From CAYLJO01 sp964383905 (lineage in GTDB: Bacteria > Acidobacteriota > Blastocatellia > Pyrinomonadales > Pyrinomonadaceae): DNA of 12,730 nt. The notes beneath the pieces were generated by a model, which saw nothing but the letters and a program-made list of their open reading frames with translations, had not been told where the DNA came from and did no database searches. The translations under genes were made by a program, and so were the position numbers. Every line of letters begins with the position of its first letter. The first letter of the stretch is position 1. Shown piece by piece: positions 1-6,778 of this stretch. The stretch lies in the NCBI GenBank assembly GCA_964383905.1, contig CAYLJO010000181.1, positions 1 to 12,730 on the forward strand, in the 5' to 3' direction.

Positions 1-128
1 GGGGAGAAGATGAGGTCGCTGACCTTATCGGAGACGCTCAGCATGCGCTGGAGAACACTCATGAAGTTCGGCGCCGGAGGCGTCGGGCCCGCCGGTGAGG
101 GCGTGGTCGGCTGTTGTGGCGTACTCAT
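1..128 (-). CDS. N-terminus of a probable PilT-like type IV pilus ATPase (partial, runs off the window)
   Basis: Only the first 42 codons are present; the gene continues leftward out of the window. The ATG is at 128. The first ~21 residues are Pro/Thr/Ser/Ala-rich and low-complexity (MSTPQQPTTPSPAGPTPPAP), followed by NFMSVLQRML and then VSDLIFSP. The last block resembles the start of the N-terminal domain of PilT/PilU-type secretion ATPases, where an (A/V)SDLhh segment begins the first beta strand. PilT ATPases sit at the inner-membrane base of type IV pili and power pilus retraction. No Walker motif is in view, so the assignment rests on one short motif and is tentative. No clear Shine-Dalgarno is seen upstream of the ATG. 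Confidence 0.42.
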   Translation of the reverse strand, partial: MSTPQQPTTPSPAGPTPPAPNFMSVLQRMLSVSDKVSDLIFS

Positions 129-143
129 AAAGGTGCTCAGTAC

Positions 144-199
144 TCAGTAATCAGTGGTCGGCAACCGGCAGCCAGCCATCAGCTTTTACTGATTACTGA
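144..199. repeat. Intergenic 12-bp perfect inverted repeat
   Basis: TCAGTAATCAGT at 144-155 is matched by its exact reverse complement ACTGATTACTGA at 188-199, with a 32-base spacer. A related CAGTACTCAG lies just before the left arm and further CTGA/TCAG words follow the right arm. It sits between the DUF4159 stop and the start of the PilT-like gene. There is no T-tract, so it is not a typical intrinsic terminator; it looks more like a dispersed intergenic repeat. Confidence 0.6.
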
Positions 200-218
200 C
201 GGCCGATTACTTATCAGC

Positions 219-977
219 TCAGTGTGTCAGTGCGTAAACTACGATATTGACGCCAAAGCGCGTGTTGTCTTTGGCGATGAAACGTTTGTTCTCCCAGTCA
301 TAATTCCATTCACAGCCGTAATCTTTATTGGAGTAGAGCACACTGATGCGCCCATCTATTTCGACCGCCTTCAGGTAGTCGTGCACCAGATTGTCGCCCC
401 AGCCGTTCAATTCGTGAGAAGTAGGTGGGGGGCCCTCGGGGAACTCGAAGAAAGAGTGATAAAGCGGGTGCCCTTTTGGAATTTTGCGCAGAGTTTCGCC
501 CGGCCGGTCGAGAACCGCTTTAATCTCGCTCTCGAAAGTTTTGGCGAAAGTGCCGTCCACGTCGTGGTTGCAGTCGTCAACAAACATGAATCCGCCGTTG
601 CGAAGGTAGCGACGCAGGTTGGCGCGTTCGGCGGCTGTAAAGCGGACGAGCTTATTACCGGTCAGGTAAACGAAGGGGTACGCGGAAAGCTGCGCGGAGC
701 CGACATCGACGATGCGCTCGTCCGGCTCGACGCGGATTGAGGTGTATTCGACGAGGGAATTCAGGAGATTTGATGGCATTTTGGGGTCAGCGTCCCAGTT
801 GCCCGAAGCGTAGCGCAGGCGCGCAAAAGTAAAACTGCTGACCGTACTTAAGGTGCGGCGGGCGGGCGGTGTGGCGAAACTATCAAGGGTTTCTCCGGCC
901 GCGCCCATCAGCGGAGTGGCAGCCGTGGCGGCGTAAGCGGCAACGACCGAATGACGGATAAATGCCCGGCGATTCAT
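219..977 (-). CDS. DUF4159 family secreted protein with Tat-type signal
   Basis: A 252-residue protein. The N-terminus NRRAFIRHS followed by an Ala-rich hydrophobic stretch (to about residue 27) looks like a twin-arginine (Tat) signal, so the product is probably exported folded. The mature part has the DUF4159 pattern: FTFARLRYASGNWDADP (about 49-65), the beta/turn segment YPFVYLTGN (about 101-109), then LRRYLRNGGFMFVDDCNHD (about 121-139). The fold resembles a glutamine-amidotransferase-like or flavodoxin-like sheet. Its biochemical role is not known to me; DUF4159 genes often accompany MoxR/DUF58/vWA clusters, but none of those is here. ATG at 977 is chosen because it starts exactly at the Tat signal; no strong Shine-Dalgarno is visible. 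Family call fairly sure, function open. Confidence 0.85.
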   Translation of the reverse strand: MNRRAFIRHSVVAAYAATAATPLMGAAGETLDSFATPPARRTLSTVSSFTFARLRYASGNWDADPKMPSNLLNSLVEYTSIRVEPDERIVDVGSAQLSAYPFVYLTGNKLVRFTAAERANLRRYLRNGGFMFVDDCNHDVDGTFAKTFESEIKAVLDRPGETLRKIPKGHPLYHSFFEFPEGPPPTSHELNGWGDNLVHDYLKAVEIDGRISVLYSNKDYGCEWNYDWENKRFIAKDNTRFGVNIVVYALTH

Positions 978-1119
978 AAAATAAACTCGAGTTCAAACTT
1001 TTACGTGGCACGCAGCGTCAAACTTTCGGTGAAGCTTTGTGACCAAAAATATACGTTGACAGTGAACAACCACGACACGGTCAGCGTACATCAAATGTTA
1101 GGTCAGGGAGCCATTCCTG

Positions 1120-1428
1120 GTGTGGTCGGGAAGGCGTCCCGATTATTACGAAAGTGAGGCGCGAAAAGTTATGGCAACTTACCGAGACCCCGTGCGAGTA
1201 TTTGCTCCATTGGAAGTGATCGAGCGCCTGCTGGAAATTCGTGCCGAAGCGGGCTACTCTCCCGCCGTTTTTCTCCTTTCGCCGAATGATTTGGCGGCCT
1301 ATCTGGATGCCTACGGTTTCGATGTTTACGCTTTTTCCGATACCGAAGCTGCTTTTCACTTTGGGGATTATCGCGCGCCGCTCGCGCCGGGCGGCGATCA
1401 TGCGCACAACTCCGCGACGGCGCACTGA
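1120..1428 (+). CDS. Small hypothetical protein
   Basis: A 102-residue ORF with a GTG start at 1120, preceded by GGGAG at 1106-1110 (9-base spacing). An ATG at 1171 (in frame, GAGG at 1156-1159) is the alternative and gives 85 residues beginning MATYRDPVRVFAPLEVIERL. The C-terminal part (GYSPAVFLLSPNDLAAYLDA...) alternates hydrophobic strands and helices as a small alpha/beta protein would, and ends in a flexible PGGDHAHNSATAH tail. I recognise no family, catalytic motif or signal peptide. A similar-length ORF runs on the opposite strand, but it is rich in basic residues and lacks a convincing ribosome site, so the plus strand is preferred. It may be real or a remnant. Confidence 0.45.
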   Translation: MWSGRRPDYYESEARKVMATYRDPVRVFAPLEVIERLLEIRAEAGYSPAVFLLSPNDLAAYLDAYGFDVYAFSDTEAAFHFGDYRAPLAPGGDHAHNSATAH

Positions 1429-1449
1429 GTTAAGGGCAAAGTAAAAGGG

Positions 1450-1502
1450 CGAAAGGCAAAAGTGAGGCGATAACTCTGCTACACTTTTGCCTTTCGTCTT
1501 TT
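1450..1502. terminator. 15-bp perfect inverted repeat, possible terminator
   Basis: CGAAAGGCAAAAGTG (1450-1464) and CACTTTTGCCTTTCG (1482-1496) are exact reverse complements around a 17-base loop, followed on the plus strand by TCTTTT. It lies between the plus-strand small ORF and the end of the minus-strand phosphatase gene, where convergent transcripts would need stopping. The stem is A/T-rich and the loop long for a classical terminator, and the same AAAGGCAAAAGT word recurs near 9864-9932, so a dispersed repeat is an alternative reading. Confidence 0.5.
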
Positions 1503-1576
1503 AATTCTCATCCTCCGTCCCATAACATTCAGCATTTACCGTACTTTTGCATTTTTCCTTCCACCTTTTGTCTTCA

Positions 1577-2878
1577 TTAGAGGGCCTTGATGACAAAAAA
1601 TGTAATGTCGTCATTCGCGCCGCGACCGCCCGTCCATTGCAGCACATCCCTATAAATAGCTTTGATCAGTTCGCGCGCGGGCAGGTGACGACTCGCCCCT
1701 ACGGAACGCTCCAAGCGGTCGCGCCCGTACTCCTCTCCGCCCTCGTCCGTTGCCTCTGTCGCCCCGTCCGTATAGAGCACAAGTAGCTGCCCCGGCTCGA
1801 TGGCCAGATAATACTCGTAATAGCGTGTATCTCTGAACATGCCGAGCGGCAGCCCGCCGCGCTCGATGAAACGCGCGTTGCCTTCCGCGTCAAGCAGGAG
1901 CGGGGGGTTATGCCCGGCGTTCGTGTAGGCGAGCGTTTTATTCGAAGCATCGAGCACGCCGTAAAAAGCCGTGACGAACTGGTTCCGCTCGATCGATTCC
2001 CAGAGCAGGTAATTCACCTTGGACATCGAGATGTGCGGCGCATAACCGATGTGCGTCGCCGCGCGCAAACTGGCGCGCAGGAAAGCCATCAGGAGGGCCG
2101 CCGGAACGCCCTTGCCCGACACGTCCGCGACGACGATCCCGATCTGGTCTTCAAAGATCCGCACCCAGTCGTAATAGTCGCCCGAAACCTCTTCGGTCGG
2201 AAAATTGTAGGCGCTGATGTCGAAACCTTCGATGTGCGGGTCGGTCGACGGAAGGAGCTCAAGTTGAACCTGGCGCGCGACTTCGAGTTGCCCTTCCAGA
2301 CGTTTCTTCTCGATGAGCTGCTCATGCAGCATCACCTTTTCGATGATGATGGCGACCTGCGAGGCGAGCAGCAAAAGCACCTGCAAATCGTCGTCCGTGT
2401 AGGCGTTGAGGCGGTCGCTTTCGAGATTAAAGACGCCGATCACCTCGTCGTTAGAGATGATCGGCGCGACCATTTCGGAGCGCGTCTCTTCCCGCGCATT
2501 CACGTAGCGGGGGTCGTGGCGGACGTCCGGCGAGATCACGGGCTCACCCGTCTGGGCGACGTGACCGATGATGCCCTCGCCCGCTTTCAGGCGAAGCTCT
2601 ATCAACTCGTCCGTGTCATAGCCGCGCATCGCCTCTGTGCGGAAAAGATGCTCATTCTTCGGCGCACCGTCCGCATCAGATTTATCGCTCTTAATGACGT
2701 AAATCCCCGCGGCATCATAAGGGATCAGCGAGCCGAGCGTGTCCATCACCAAGTTGAGGACTTCCTGAAGGTCAAGCGAACGACTGATCTTCTTCGTGAT
2801 ATCCAGCAGCATACGCAACTTATCCGTGACGGTGAGTTCCGCCACCGGCCTGGCCGCCTCTTTCATTTGCTCAGCCAT
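1577..2878 (-). CDS. GAF domain PP2C-type (SpoIIE/RsbU-like) serine phosphatase
   Basis: A 433-residue cytosolic signalling protein. Residues 29-180 form a GAF sensor domain (VLNLVMDTLG... AGEGIIGHVAQTGEPV... GVFNLESD). A short helical linker (183-210) ends in QVQLELLP, the usual lead into SpoIIE-type phosphatases. The PP2C core has the metal-binding set: VSGDYYD (231-237), ADVSGKG (251-257), LYTDGATEA (368-376) and GANDDITFFVI (420-430), so it looks active. By family knowledge such enzymes dephosphorylate an anti-sigma-factor antagonist (STAS protein) in partner-switching stress control; no STAS or kinase partner is encoded here, so its target is unknown. There is no signal peptide or membrane segment. 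ATG at 2878 has no strong Shine-Dalgarno, but a clear promoter lies about 60 bases upstream, making it its own transcription unit. Confidence 0.93.
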   Translation of the reverse strand: MAEQMKEAARPVAELTVTDKLRMLLDITKKISRSLDLQEVLNLVMDTLGSLIPYDAAGIYVIKSDKSDADGAPKNEHLFRTEAMRGYDTDELIELRLKAGEGIIGHVAQTGEPVISPDVRHDPRYVNAREETRSEMVAPIISNDEVIGVFNLESDRLNAYTDDDLQVLLLLASQVAIIIEKVMLHEQLIEKKRLEGQLEVARQVQLELLPSTDPHIEGFDISAYNFPTEEVSGDYYDWVRIFEDQIGIVVADVSGKGVPAALLMAFLRASLRAATHIGYAPHISMSKVNYLLWESIERNQFVTAFYGVLDASNKTLAYTNAGHNPPLLLDAEGNARFIERGGLPLGMFRDTRYYEYYLAIEPGQLLVLYTDGATEATDEGGEEYGRDRLERSVGASRHLPARELIKAIYRDVLQWTGGRGANDDITFFVIKAL

Positions 2879-2942
2879 GATCGTTGCCGTCTACCCGGCT
2901 TCTCATTCTCGCACACAAAAACGTCTTATCGCCGCTCTGTTG

Positions 2943-2971
2943 ATTATACCTGCTTAAACGCCAGGGATGAA
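2943..2971 (-). promoter_or_regulatory. Sigma-70-type promoter of the GAF-phosphatase gene
   Basis: On the minus strand a perfect -10 TATAAT (2948-2943) stands 17 bases from a weak -35 TTCATC (2971-2966). Transcription would begin near 2936, giving a leader of about 58 bases before the ATG at 2878. It lies in the 115-base gap after the primase-like gene, so the phosphatase need not depend on read-through from upstream. Confidence 0.55.
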
Positions 2972-2993
2972 GCAGTAATAACATGGCGATCGC

Positions 2994-4121
2994 CTAGTCT
3001 CCCACTCCCCGCACCTCTTCATTCGCCCTTTCGAGCGCCGCTTCAGTTAACAAAGCGAATTCGAGCGCCGCTGATTGGCGGCGGCGGAAAAAATCATTGA
3101 CATCGGATGGAAGCTTGAGGCGCGCGAGCGGCATCCCGCGCGCGGCGAACATTTCCCGGTAACGCGCGGTGGCCCGCTCGCCGGCAGCATCGCTGTCGAG
3201 CGCGGCGACGGTATGAAAACGGGCCAGCGGCGCGAGCCATTCTTCTTTGAACCCGCCCGCGCCGACCAGCCCGACGGCCGCAAAGCCATGCGCCATCAGA
3301 GTCAGCGTGTCGGTGAAACCTTCGACGAGGTAAACTATCTCGCCGCTGACGAGGCCGGCGAGCACATCCGCGTTGTAGAGCGACGGGACGCCGCCACGCA
3401 TATTGTGCCAGCGCGGTTCGACGCCTGTGGCGGTCGTGCGTGCCTGAAGATAGACTGCCCGTCCCTCAACGTAAAACGGAAAGAGGAGCCGGTGGCGATA
3501 AAATGTCAGGTGCGCTCCGGCATTAAACAGGCCGCCCCGCTGTAGCTCTTCAAGCGCGAAGGCATTAAGCATATGGCGCATCACACGCCGGTATGCGCGG
3601 CGCGGGAAGTAAACAACGCCGGCGCGCATCATTGTTTTGGCATCAATAGCGCGGCGCGCAAGATAGTGCACGCCCTCGGCCTGTTCCTCGCGGCGGCAGA
3701 CCTCCAGAAACTCTTCGCAGATGACGCTCATCCACTCTGCGTTGAGCGGTTCGAGCGCTTCATCCGGCGTCTCCAGGTCGGGCGCGGAGCGTAGGGCGAG
3801 TGCGCACTGTCGGCTCTTCGCATCGATGCCCGCCGCGCGCGCCATCTCCTGCACCGCGCGCGCGAAAGGAACATTGTGCATTAATTCATAGAAACGGATC
3901 GCGCTGCCACCCTCATCACGCGAGAAGCAATGAAAGAGGCCGCGCTGCAGGTCTAAGGATAGACTAGGGTTTCCCTTACCGCTGTGCCCATGCGCGGGGA
4001 TCGGGCATCGGGCGTGAAGCTTCGTGCCGGCTGAGACCCGCACCTCCGGACAGTAGCGCAAGAAGAAGGAGCGATAATCAAGCCGTGCTTTAACCTCTTC
4101 GCGCAACTCGCGCAGCCGCAT
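2994..4121 (-). CDS. CHC2 zinc-finger / TOPRIM DNA primase-like protein
   Basis: A 375-residue protein with a DnaG-like layout but without the C-terminal helicase-binding domain of the ~600-residue replicative enzyme. The N-terminal finger region is about residues 37-80: CPIPAH (C39, H44), NPSLSL (51-56), GLFHCFSRDEGG (C65). The usual fourth cysteine, two residues after C65, is arginine (R68). The primase core follows: FYRHRLLFPFYVEGRAVYLQ (207-226) and GVPSLYN (244-250). The TOPRIM metal motifs look intact: VEGFTD (266-271, Glu267), ALDSDAAGE (307-315), then SDVNDFF (339-345). This predicts primer synthesis or another TOPRIM nucleotidyl reaction. ATG at 4121 follows GGAG (8-base gap), with an in-frame TGA just before it. 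It starts 31 bases after the nuclease gene, so the two may be co-transcribed. Stand-alone primases of this size are common on phages and mobile elements. Confidence 0.87.
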   Translation of the reverse strand: MRLRELREEVKARLDYRSFFLRYCPEVRVSAGTKLHARCPIPAHGHSGKGNPSLSLDLQRGLFHCFSRDEGGSAIRFYELMHNVPFARAVQEMARAAGIDAKSRQCALALRSAPDLETPDEALEPLNAEWMSVICEEFLEVCRREEQAEGVHYLARRAIDAKTMMRAGVVYFPRRAYRRVMRHMLNAFALEELQRGGLFNAGAHLTFYRHRLLFPFYVEGRAVYLQARTTATGVEPRWHNMRGGVPSLYNADVLAGLVSGEIVYLVEGFTDTLTLMAHGFAAVGLVGAGGFKEEWLAPLARFHTVAALDSDAAGERATARYREMFAARGMPLARLKLPSDVNDFFRRRQSAALEFALLTEAALERANEEVRGVGD

Positions 4122-4152
4122 ATTTCAGCTCCGTCGCTCCATATTTTCGGGT

Positions 4153-5286
4153 TCATGAAGTTCTAACTTCTCGGATGAACCACTCGAATGCCTCAAAAAA
4201 CTTGGCTAAATCCCTCTCATTGCCGAGAATGGAAAGAGGAATGCTAGGATAAAGGCTAATTTTGTCTGAAGAAAATGGAAGTCCGTCTATAGAGTTTAAC
4301 TTGTTAAATAGATCAAGTCGCTTGGTCTCAGCATCAAATGGCGGAATTTTTTGATAATCTTTGAAAGGAATCTCTACGTACCCCTCGGTATACATTCTAA
4401 AAAGTTTGTTATCATTCCCCTTATGTTGTAAGACAGGTGTGAAAGAGCCTCTTTGAGGTGCTTGGCCCCAGATTGGTGTAGTCCGAGATCGAGCCCAGTC
4501 CAGAATCTTTCGAGCAACGTTGGCCTCGACAGTTGATCGCTCCTCTAGCTTCTGAAGAAAGGATGGTTCATCCCACTGTTTCTGTGCCCTTAACACGCTC
4601 GACTTACGTTGTTGTGCTTCGGCCGTCTGACCTAAGACGTTAGGTACCAATGTTTTTATCTTTGAATCTTGGCTCACGTATTGTTTAATTTCAATGGCAA
4701 GAACTTCTGCTGGATCCATTTGTTCATTAAGAAACTCGACAATGCGTCGTAATTCAACAGGAATCACATCAGCAACAAAAATCAAGCGTACTTTGCCAGC
4801 CTGAAGGTTGGTTTTTACCTGCCGCCAAAATGATTCGGGGTTAACGTATGGACCTAAAAAGTCGGTTAACTCTTGCTCAACATCAACGCCTTTGTTCTGG
4901 CAATGCCTTTCGAACTGAGAGCGGAGGGCCTCAATTGACCAGTAAACAACTGTATTGGCCGCATAATCCAACATTTGTCCTACCACTTCACGACGTATCC
5001 GCGTGTCGCTACTCCTTTTAACCTCTACTATTGTTGGGATAGCATCTTGATCGAGGAAAAGATTATCTACTGCCCACCGGCCACCGCCTCCTTCTTCTGA
5101 AGGAAGACTTGCTTCTCGTGTAACCAACAACCACTTTCGTGGCTGAGTTGGATTAATTTCATCGCCCGCCAGAATGCGCGGGTAGTTCGCCAAATATCTT
5201 TGCAGCAGGTCTTCCGAGAGGTATGGCTGTTCTTTCATCTCTATGAGTTTATTGTCACTCTGGATCAAGAAAATGCCTCTGCTCAT
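4153..5286 (-). CDS. PD-(D/E)XK nuclease-like protein (DUF91/NucS-type N-terminal fold)
   Basis: A 377-residue protein. Residues 22-40 (YLSEDLLQRYLANYPRIL) resemble the start of DUF91/NucS-like nuclease domains. The probable catalytic set is D74 (AVDNLFLD) and E88-x-K90 (TIVEVKRSSD), followed by a helix with RREVVGQMLDYAAN (98-111), as in PD-(D/E)XK enzymes. Residues about 165-205 continue with strands (VRLIFVADVIP, EVLAIEIKQY). The C-terminal third (about 235-377) is a separate domain with WGQAPQRGSFTP and an aromatic-rich tail that I cannot place. ATG at 5286 has AGGAG 7 bases upstream. Base composition is visibly lower in GC than in both neighbours, with many AAA/TTT/ATT codons, which suggests recent acquisition. 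The role could be repair or defence; substrate unknown. Confidence 0.78.
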   Translation of the reverse strand: MSRGIFLIQSDNKLIEMKEQPYLSEDLLQRYLANYPRILAGDEINPTQPRKWLLVTREASLPSEEGGGGRWAVDNLFLDQDAIPTIVEVKRSSDTRIRREVVGQMLDYAANTVVYWSIEALRSQFERHCQNKGVDVEQELTDFLGPYVNPESFWRQVKTNLQAGKVRLIFVADVIPVELRRIVEFLNEQMDPAEVLAIEIKQYVSQDSKIKTLVPNVLGQTAEAQQRKSSVLRAQKQWDEPSFLQKLEERSTVEANVARKILDWARSRTTPIWGQAPQRGSFTPVLQHKGNDNKLFRMYTEGYVEIPFKDYQKIPPFDAETKRLDLFNKLNSIDGLPFSSDKISLYPSIPLSILGNERDLAKFFEAFEWFIREVRTS

Positions 5287-5364
5287 TTAGAACTCCTGAC
5301 TCAAATTGGAGGACTGTGAAGGAAATGCGAAAATAAAGTTGTACTGTCAGGACGCGAGGCGGAC

Positions 5365-6102
5365 TCATTTTTGAAACGCGCGCGGCGCACCCCCGTTGCT
5401 GCCCTGCTGCTCACGCCTCCGCATTTCTTCCGGGTGTCGCGCCTTATATTCGGCCCACAGGCGCGAGACCTTCATGCGGTACTCGACAAGCTCGCGGCTG
5501 ACGTTGAAGTGGCGCGCGATTTCGGTGGATGTTCTGCCTTTGAGGACAAAACGGCGGAGCGCGGCGTAAGGGACGAGCGCGGCGGCTCCGACGGCGTAGG
5601 CGGCTTCTTCGTCCTCTTCGTTGTAATCGCGCGCGACAGTTTTGCCCTGCTTATTTTCCGCAACGATGGAGAGACGATTCGCTTTGTGGCCCAGAAAGAC
5701 GTGACAGACCTCCTCCATCAATGTCGCGTTGTTGCGCTGCGCGCCGTGGCGCGGATTGAGGATCACGAGCCGCCAGCCGTTTGGCAGCGGTCGCGAGCAT
5801 GTGCCGCCCGACCAGGCGTTTGATCCGGTGCCCAGCAGGTGCTCGCGCGTCTCTTTCGAGAGGCCCTGAATCTGCTCGAAATCCACGACCATCAGCTTGG
5901 CGAACTGGGCGAGCGCGAACGGGTCGAGCGCCTCGTCATCGCGCACCCCCGCGAAATCGCGCAGGCCGAGCGCGCGCAGCTCATACTGTCGCCCCTTAAA
6001 CGTCGGTGGCAATATGTTCTCGTCCACGCGTCGATTATACCTTAACTCCTCGGCCAGTTCCGGCGCCTTTTGCGTAAGGTCATATCCCACGCGAGGGCGC
6101 AA
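5365..6102 (-). CDS. ImmA/IrrE-type metallopeptidase with C-terminal helix-turn-helix
   Basis: A 245-residue protein of the COG2856 ImmA/IrrE type. LDPFALAQFAKLMVVDF (59-75) is the usual entry to the peptidase domain. The zinc motif region is LMEEVCHVFLGHK (128-140): the normal HEXXH reads E130-E131-V-C-H134, so the first ligand histidine is glutamate. The helix with the third ligand is NEEDEEAAYAVGAAALVP (161-178). Residues about 188-212 (GRTSTEIARHFNVSRELVEY) form a helix-turn-helix, as in Deinococcus IrrE, but no GAF-like tail follows. By family knowledge such proteases cleave a partner XRE repressor; one is encoded just upstream. The start is uncertain: TTG at 6102 has no clear Shine-Dalgarno, and GTG at 6090 or 6027 are alternatives. 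A terminator separates it from the XRE gene, and 78 bases separate it from the downstream nuclease gene. Confidence 0.85.
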   Translation of the reverse strand: MRPRVGYDLTQKAPELAEELRYNRRVDENILPPTFKGRQYELRALGLRDFAGVRDDEALDPFALAQFAKLMVVDFEQIQGLSKETREHLLGTGSNAWSGGTCSRPLPNGWRLVILNPRHGAQRNNATLMEEVCHVFLGHKANRLSIVAENKQGKTVARDYNEEDEEAAYAVGAAALVPYAALRRFVLKGRTSTEIARHFNVSRELVEYRMKVSRLWAEYKARHPEEMRRREQQGSNGGAPRAFQK

Positions 6103-6134
6103 AGATATTTATCATTTCAGCAAAGCTTAATTTA

Positions 6135-6176
6135 ATCGAAAAATGGCCGCGTTGCCATAGTGCAACGCGGCCATTT
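6135..6176 (-). terminator. Rho-independent terminator downstream of the XRE gene
   Basis: AAATGGCCGCGTTGC (6141-6155) and GCAACGCGGCCATTT (6162-6176) are a perfect 15-bp stem with a 6-base loop. Read on the minus strand the stem runs into TTTTT then CGATT, fitting termination of the XRE transcript. It lies 45 bases past the XRE stop and before the metallopeptidase start. Confidence 0.85.
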
Positions 6177-6220
6177 CTTCCGAAGACCGTTAAGATTTTA
6201 ACTCACGCGCGCCGCAAGAT

Positions 6221-6640
6221 TTACCGGCGTCGTTTGCGCGTCTCTTCGCCCGGATGGCTGAACTGCGAGTAGGCGACGCGGAACAACTCCGAAAGCGCCT
6301 TGGCCGTCTCCGGCGTGAGGTTGCGGTCGGCTCTTAAGTGCGCTTCGACGATGTCCGGCATTGTCTCCTGCGGGAAATAGACGACCGGACGGGCTTCATC
6401 GCCGTCCAGTTGACGCCCGCTCATGATGCGCTCCATCGGAACGTTGAGCCAAGCCGTGAGACGCGCGATGTTGTCCGCGTCCGGCTTTCCCGTACCGTTC
6501 TCAATCCGCGACAGCGTCGAGGCGGAAACGCCCGTTTCATCCGCGACATCACGCAGGCTCAAGCCCTGTTCCTCACGCTTGCGGCGGATCGCGCGCCCCA
6601 GTTCACTCGTATTCACCAAACTTTTAGCATTTTGCGCCAT
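6221..6640 (-). CDS. XRE-family transcriptional repressor (DdrO/ImmR-like)
   Basis: A 139-residue protein. ATG at 6640 is chosen over an in-frame upstream ATG at 6670 because AGGAGG (6653-6648) sits 7 bases before it. Residues 13-68 are a Cro/CI-type helix-turn-helix: ELGRAIRRKREEQGLSLRDV, then SASTLSRIENGTGKPDADNI, where LSRIENG is the typical recognition-helix end. Residues 84-128 form a smaller helical region (MPDIVEAHLRADRNLTPETA...) probably for dimerisation, and the tail is basic (RKRRR). By family knowledge such repressors are cut by a partner ImmA/IrrE protease, and the next gene downstream encodes one. It is divergent from the Rad52-family operon and shares a control region with it, so I infer that it represses that operon and probably itself. 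Confidence 0.9.
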   Translation of the reverse strand: MAQNAKSLVNTSELGRAIRRKREEQGLSLRDVADETGVSASTLSRIENGTGKPDADNIARLTAWLNVPMERIMSGRQLDGDEARPVVYFPQETMPDIVEAHLRADRNLTPETAKALSELFRVAYSQFSHPGEETRKRRR

Positions 6641-6705
6641 TTTCAGGCCTCCTTTCGGTACGCGCGACATCAGAAACCGTAAAGCGCGCGCCCTTACCCC
6701 TTAAG

Positions 6706-6734
6706 AAAATAGCACATGAAAATTTTAGATGCAA
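6706..6734 (-). promoter_or_regulatory. Leftward extended -10 promoter of the XRE gene
   Basis: On the minus strand -35 TTGCAT (6734-6729) and -10 TATTTT (6711-6706) are 17 bases apart, and TGC directly before the -10 gives an extended -10 element. Transcription would start near 6698, about 58 bases before the XRE ATG. The -35 is part of one arm of the TGCAAG/CTTGCA inverted repeat. Confidence 0.6.
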
Positions 6735-6754
6735 GACTTTGTTTTATACTTGCA
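6730..6754. promoter_or_regulatory. Inverted repeat TGCAAG-N13-CTTGCA linking the two -35 elements
   Basis: TGCAAG (6730-6735) and CTTGCA (6749-6754) are exact reverse complements with a 13-base AT-rich spacer. Each arm contributes most of one -35 hexamer of the two divergent promoters. A protein bound here could affect both directions at once; equally the symmetry may simply reflect two similar -35 hexamers facing apart. Confidence 0.4.
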
Positions 6755-6778
6755 ACAAAATGGGAACCATGATACACT
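6750..6778 (+). promoter_or_regulatory. Rightward extended -10 promoter of the coiled-coil/SWIM-Rad52 operon
   Basis: -35 TTGCAA (6750-6755), 17-base spacer, -10 TACACT (6773-6778), with TG at 6770-6771 forming an extended -10 (TGATACACT). Transcription would begin near 6785, inside the palindrome described next, leaving a leader of about 54 bases to the first start codon at 6839. Confidence 0.65.

Noticed and set aside
1056..1061. Perfect TTGACA -35 on the plus strand before the small hypothetical gene
   Set aside because: No acceptable -10 at 15-19 bases downstream.
2985..2994. Palindrome GGCGATCGCC containing the HIP1 octamer known from cyanobacteria
   Set aside because: A single copy overlapping the primase stop codon; nothing else suggests a cyanobacterium, and one such palindrome is expected by chance in GC-rich DNA.
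1910..3100. A 396-codon plus-strand frame across the phosphatase gene
   Set aside because: Opposite to a protein with complete GAF and PP2C motifs; the plus frame shows no recognisable domain and crosses the phosphatase promoter region.
6034..6039. Perfect TATAAT on the minus strand inside the peptidase gene start region
   Set aside because: No matching -35 at 16-18 bases, and its start point would leave no leader for the GTG at 6027; kept only as a weak hint that the peptidase start may be further in.
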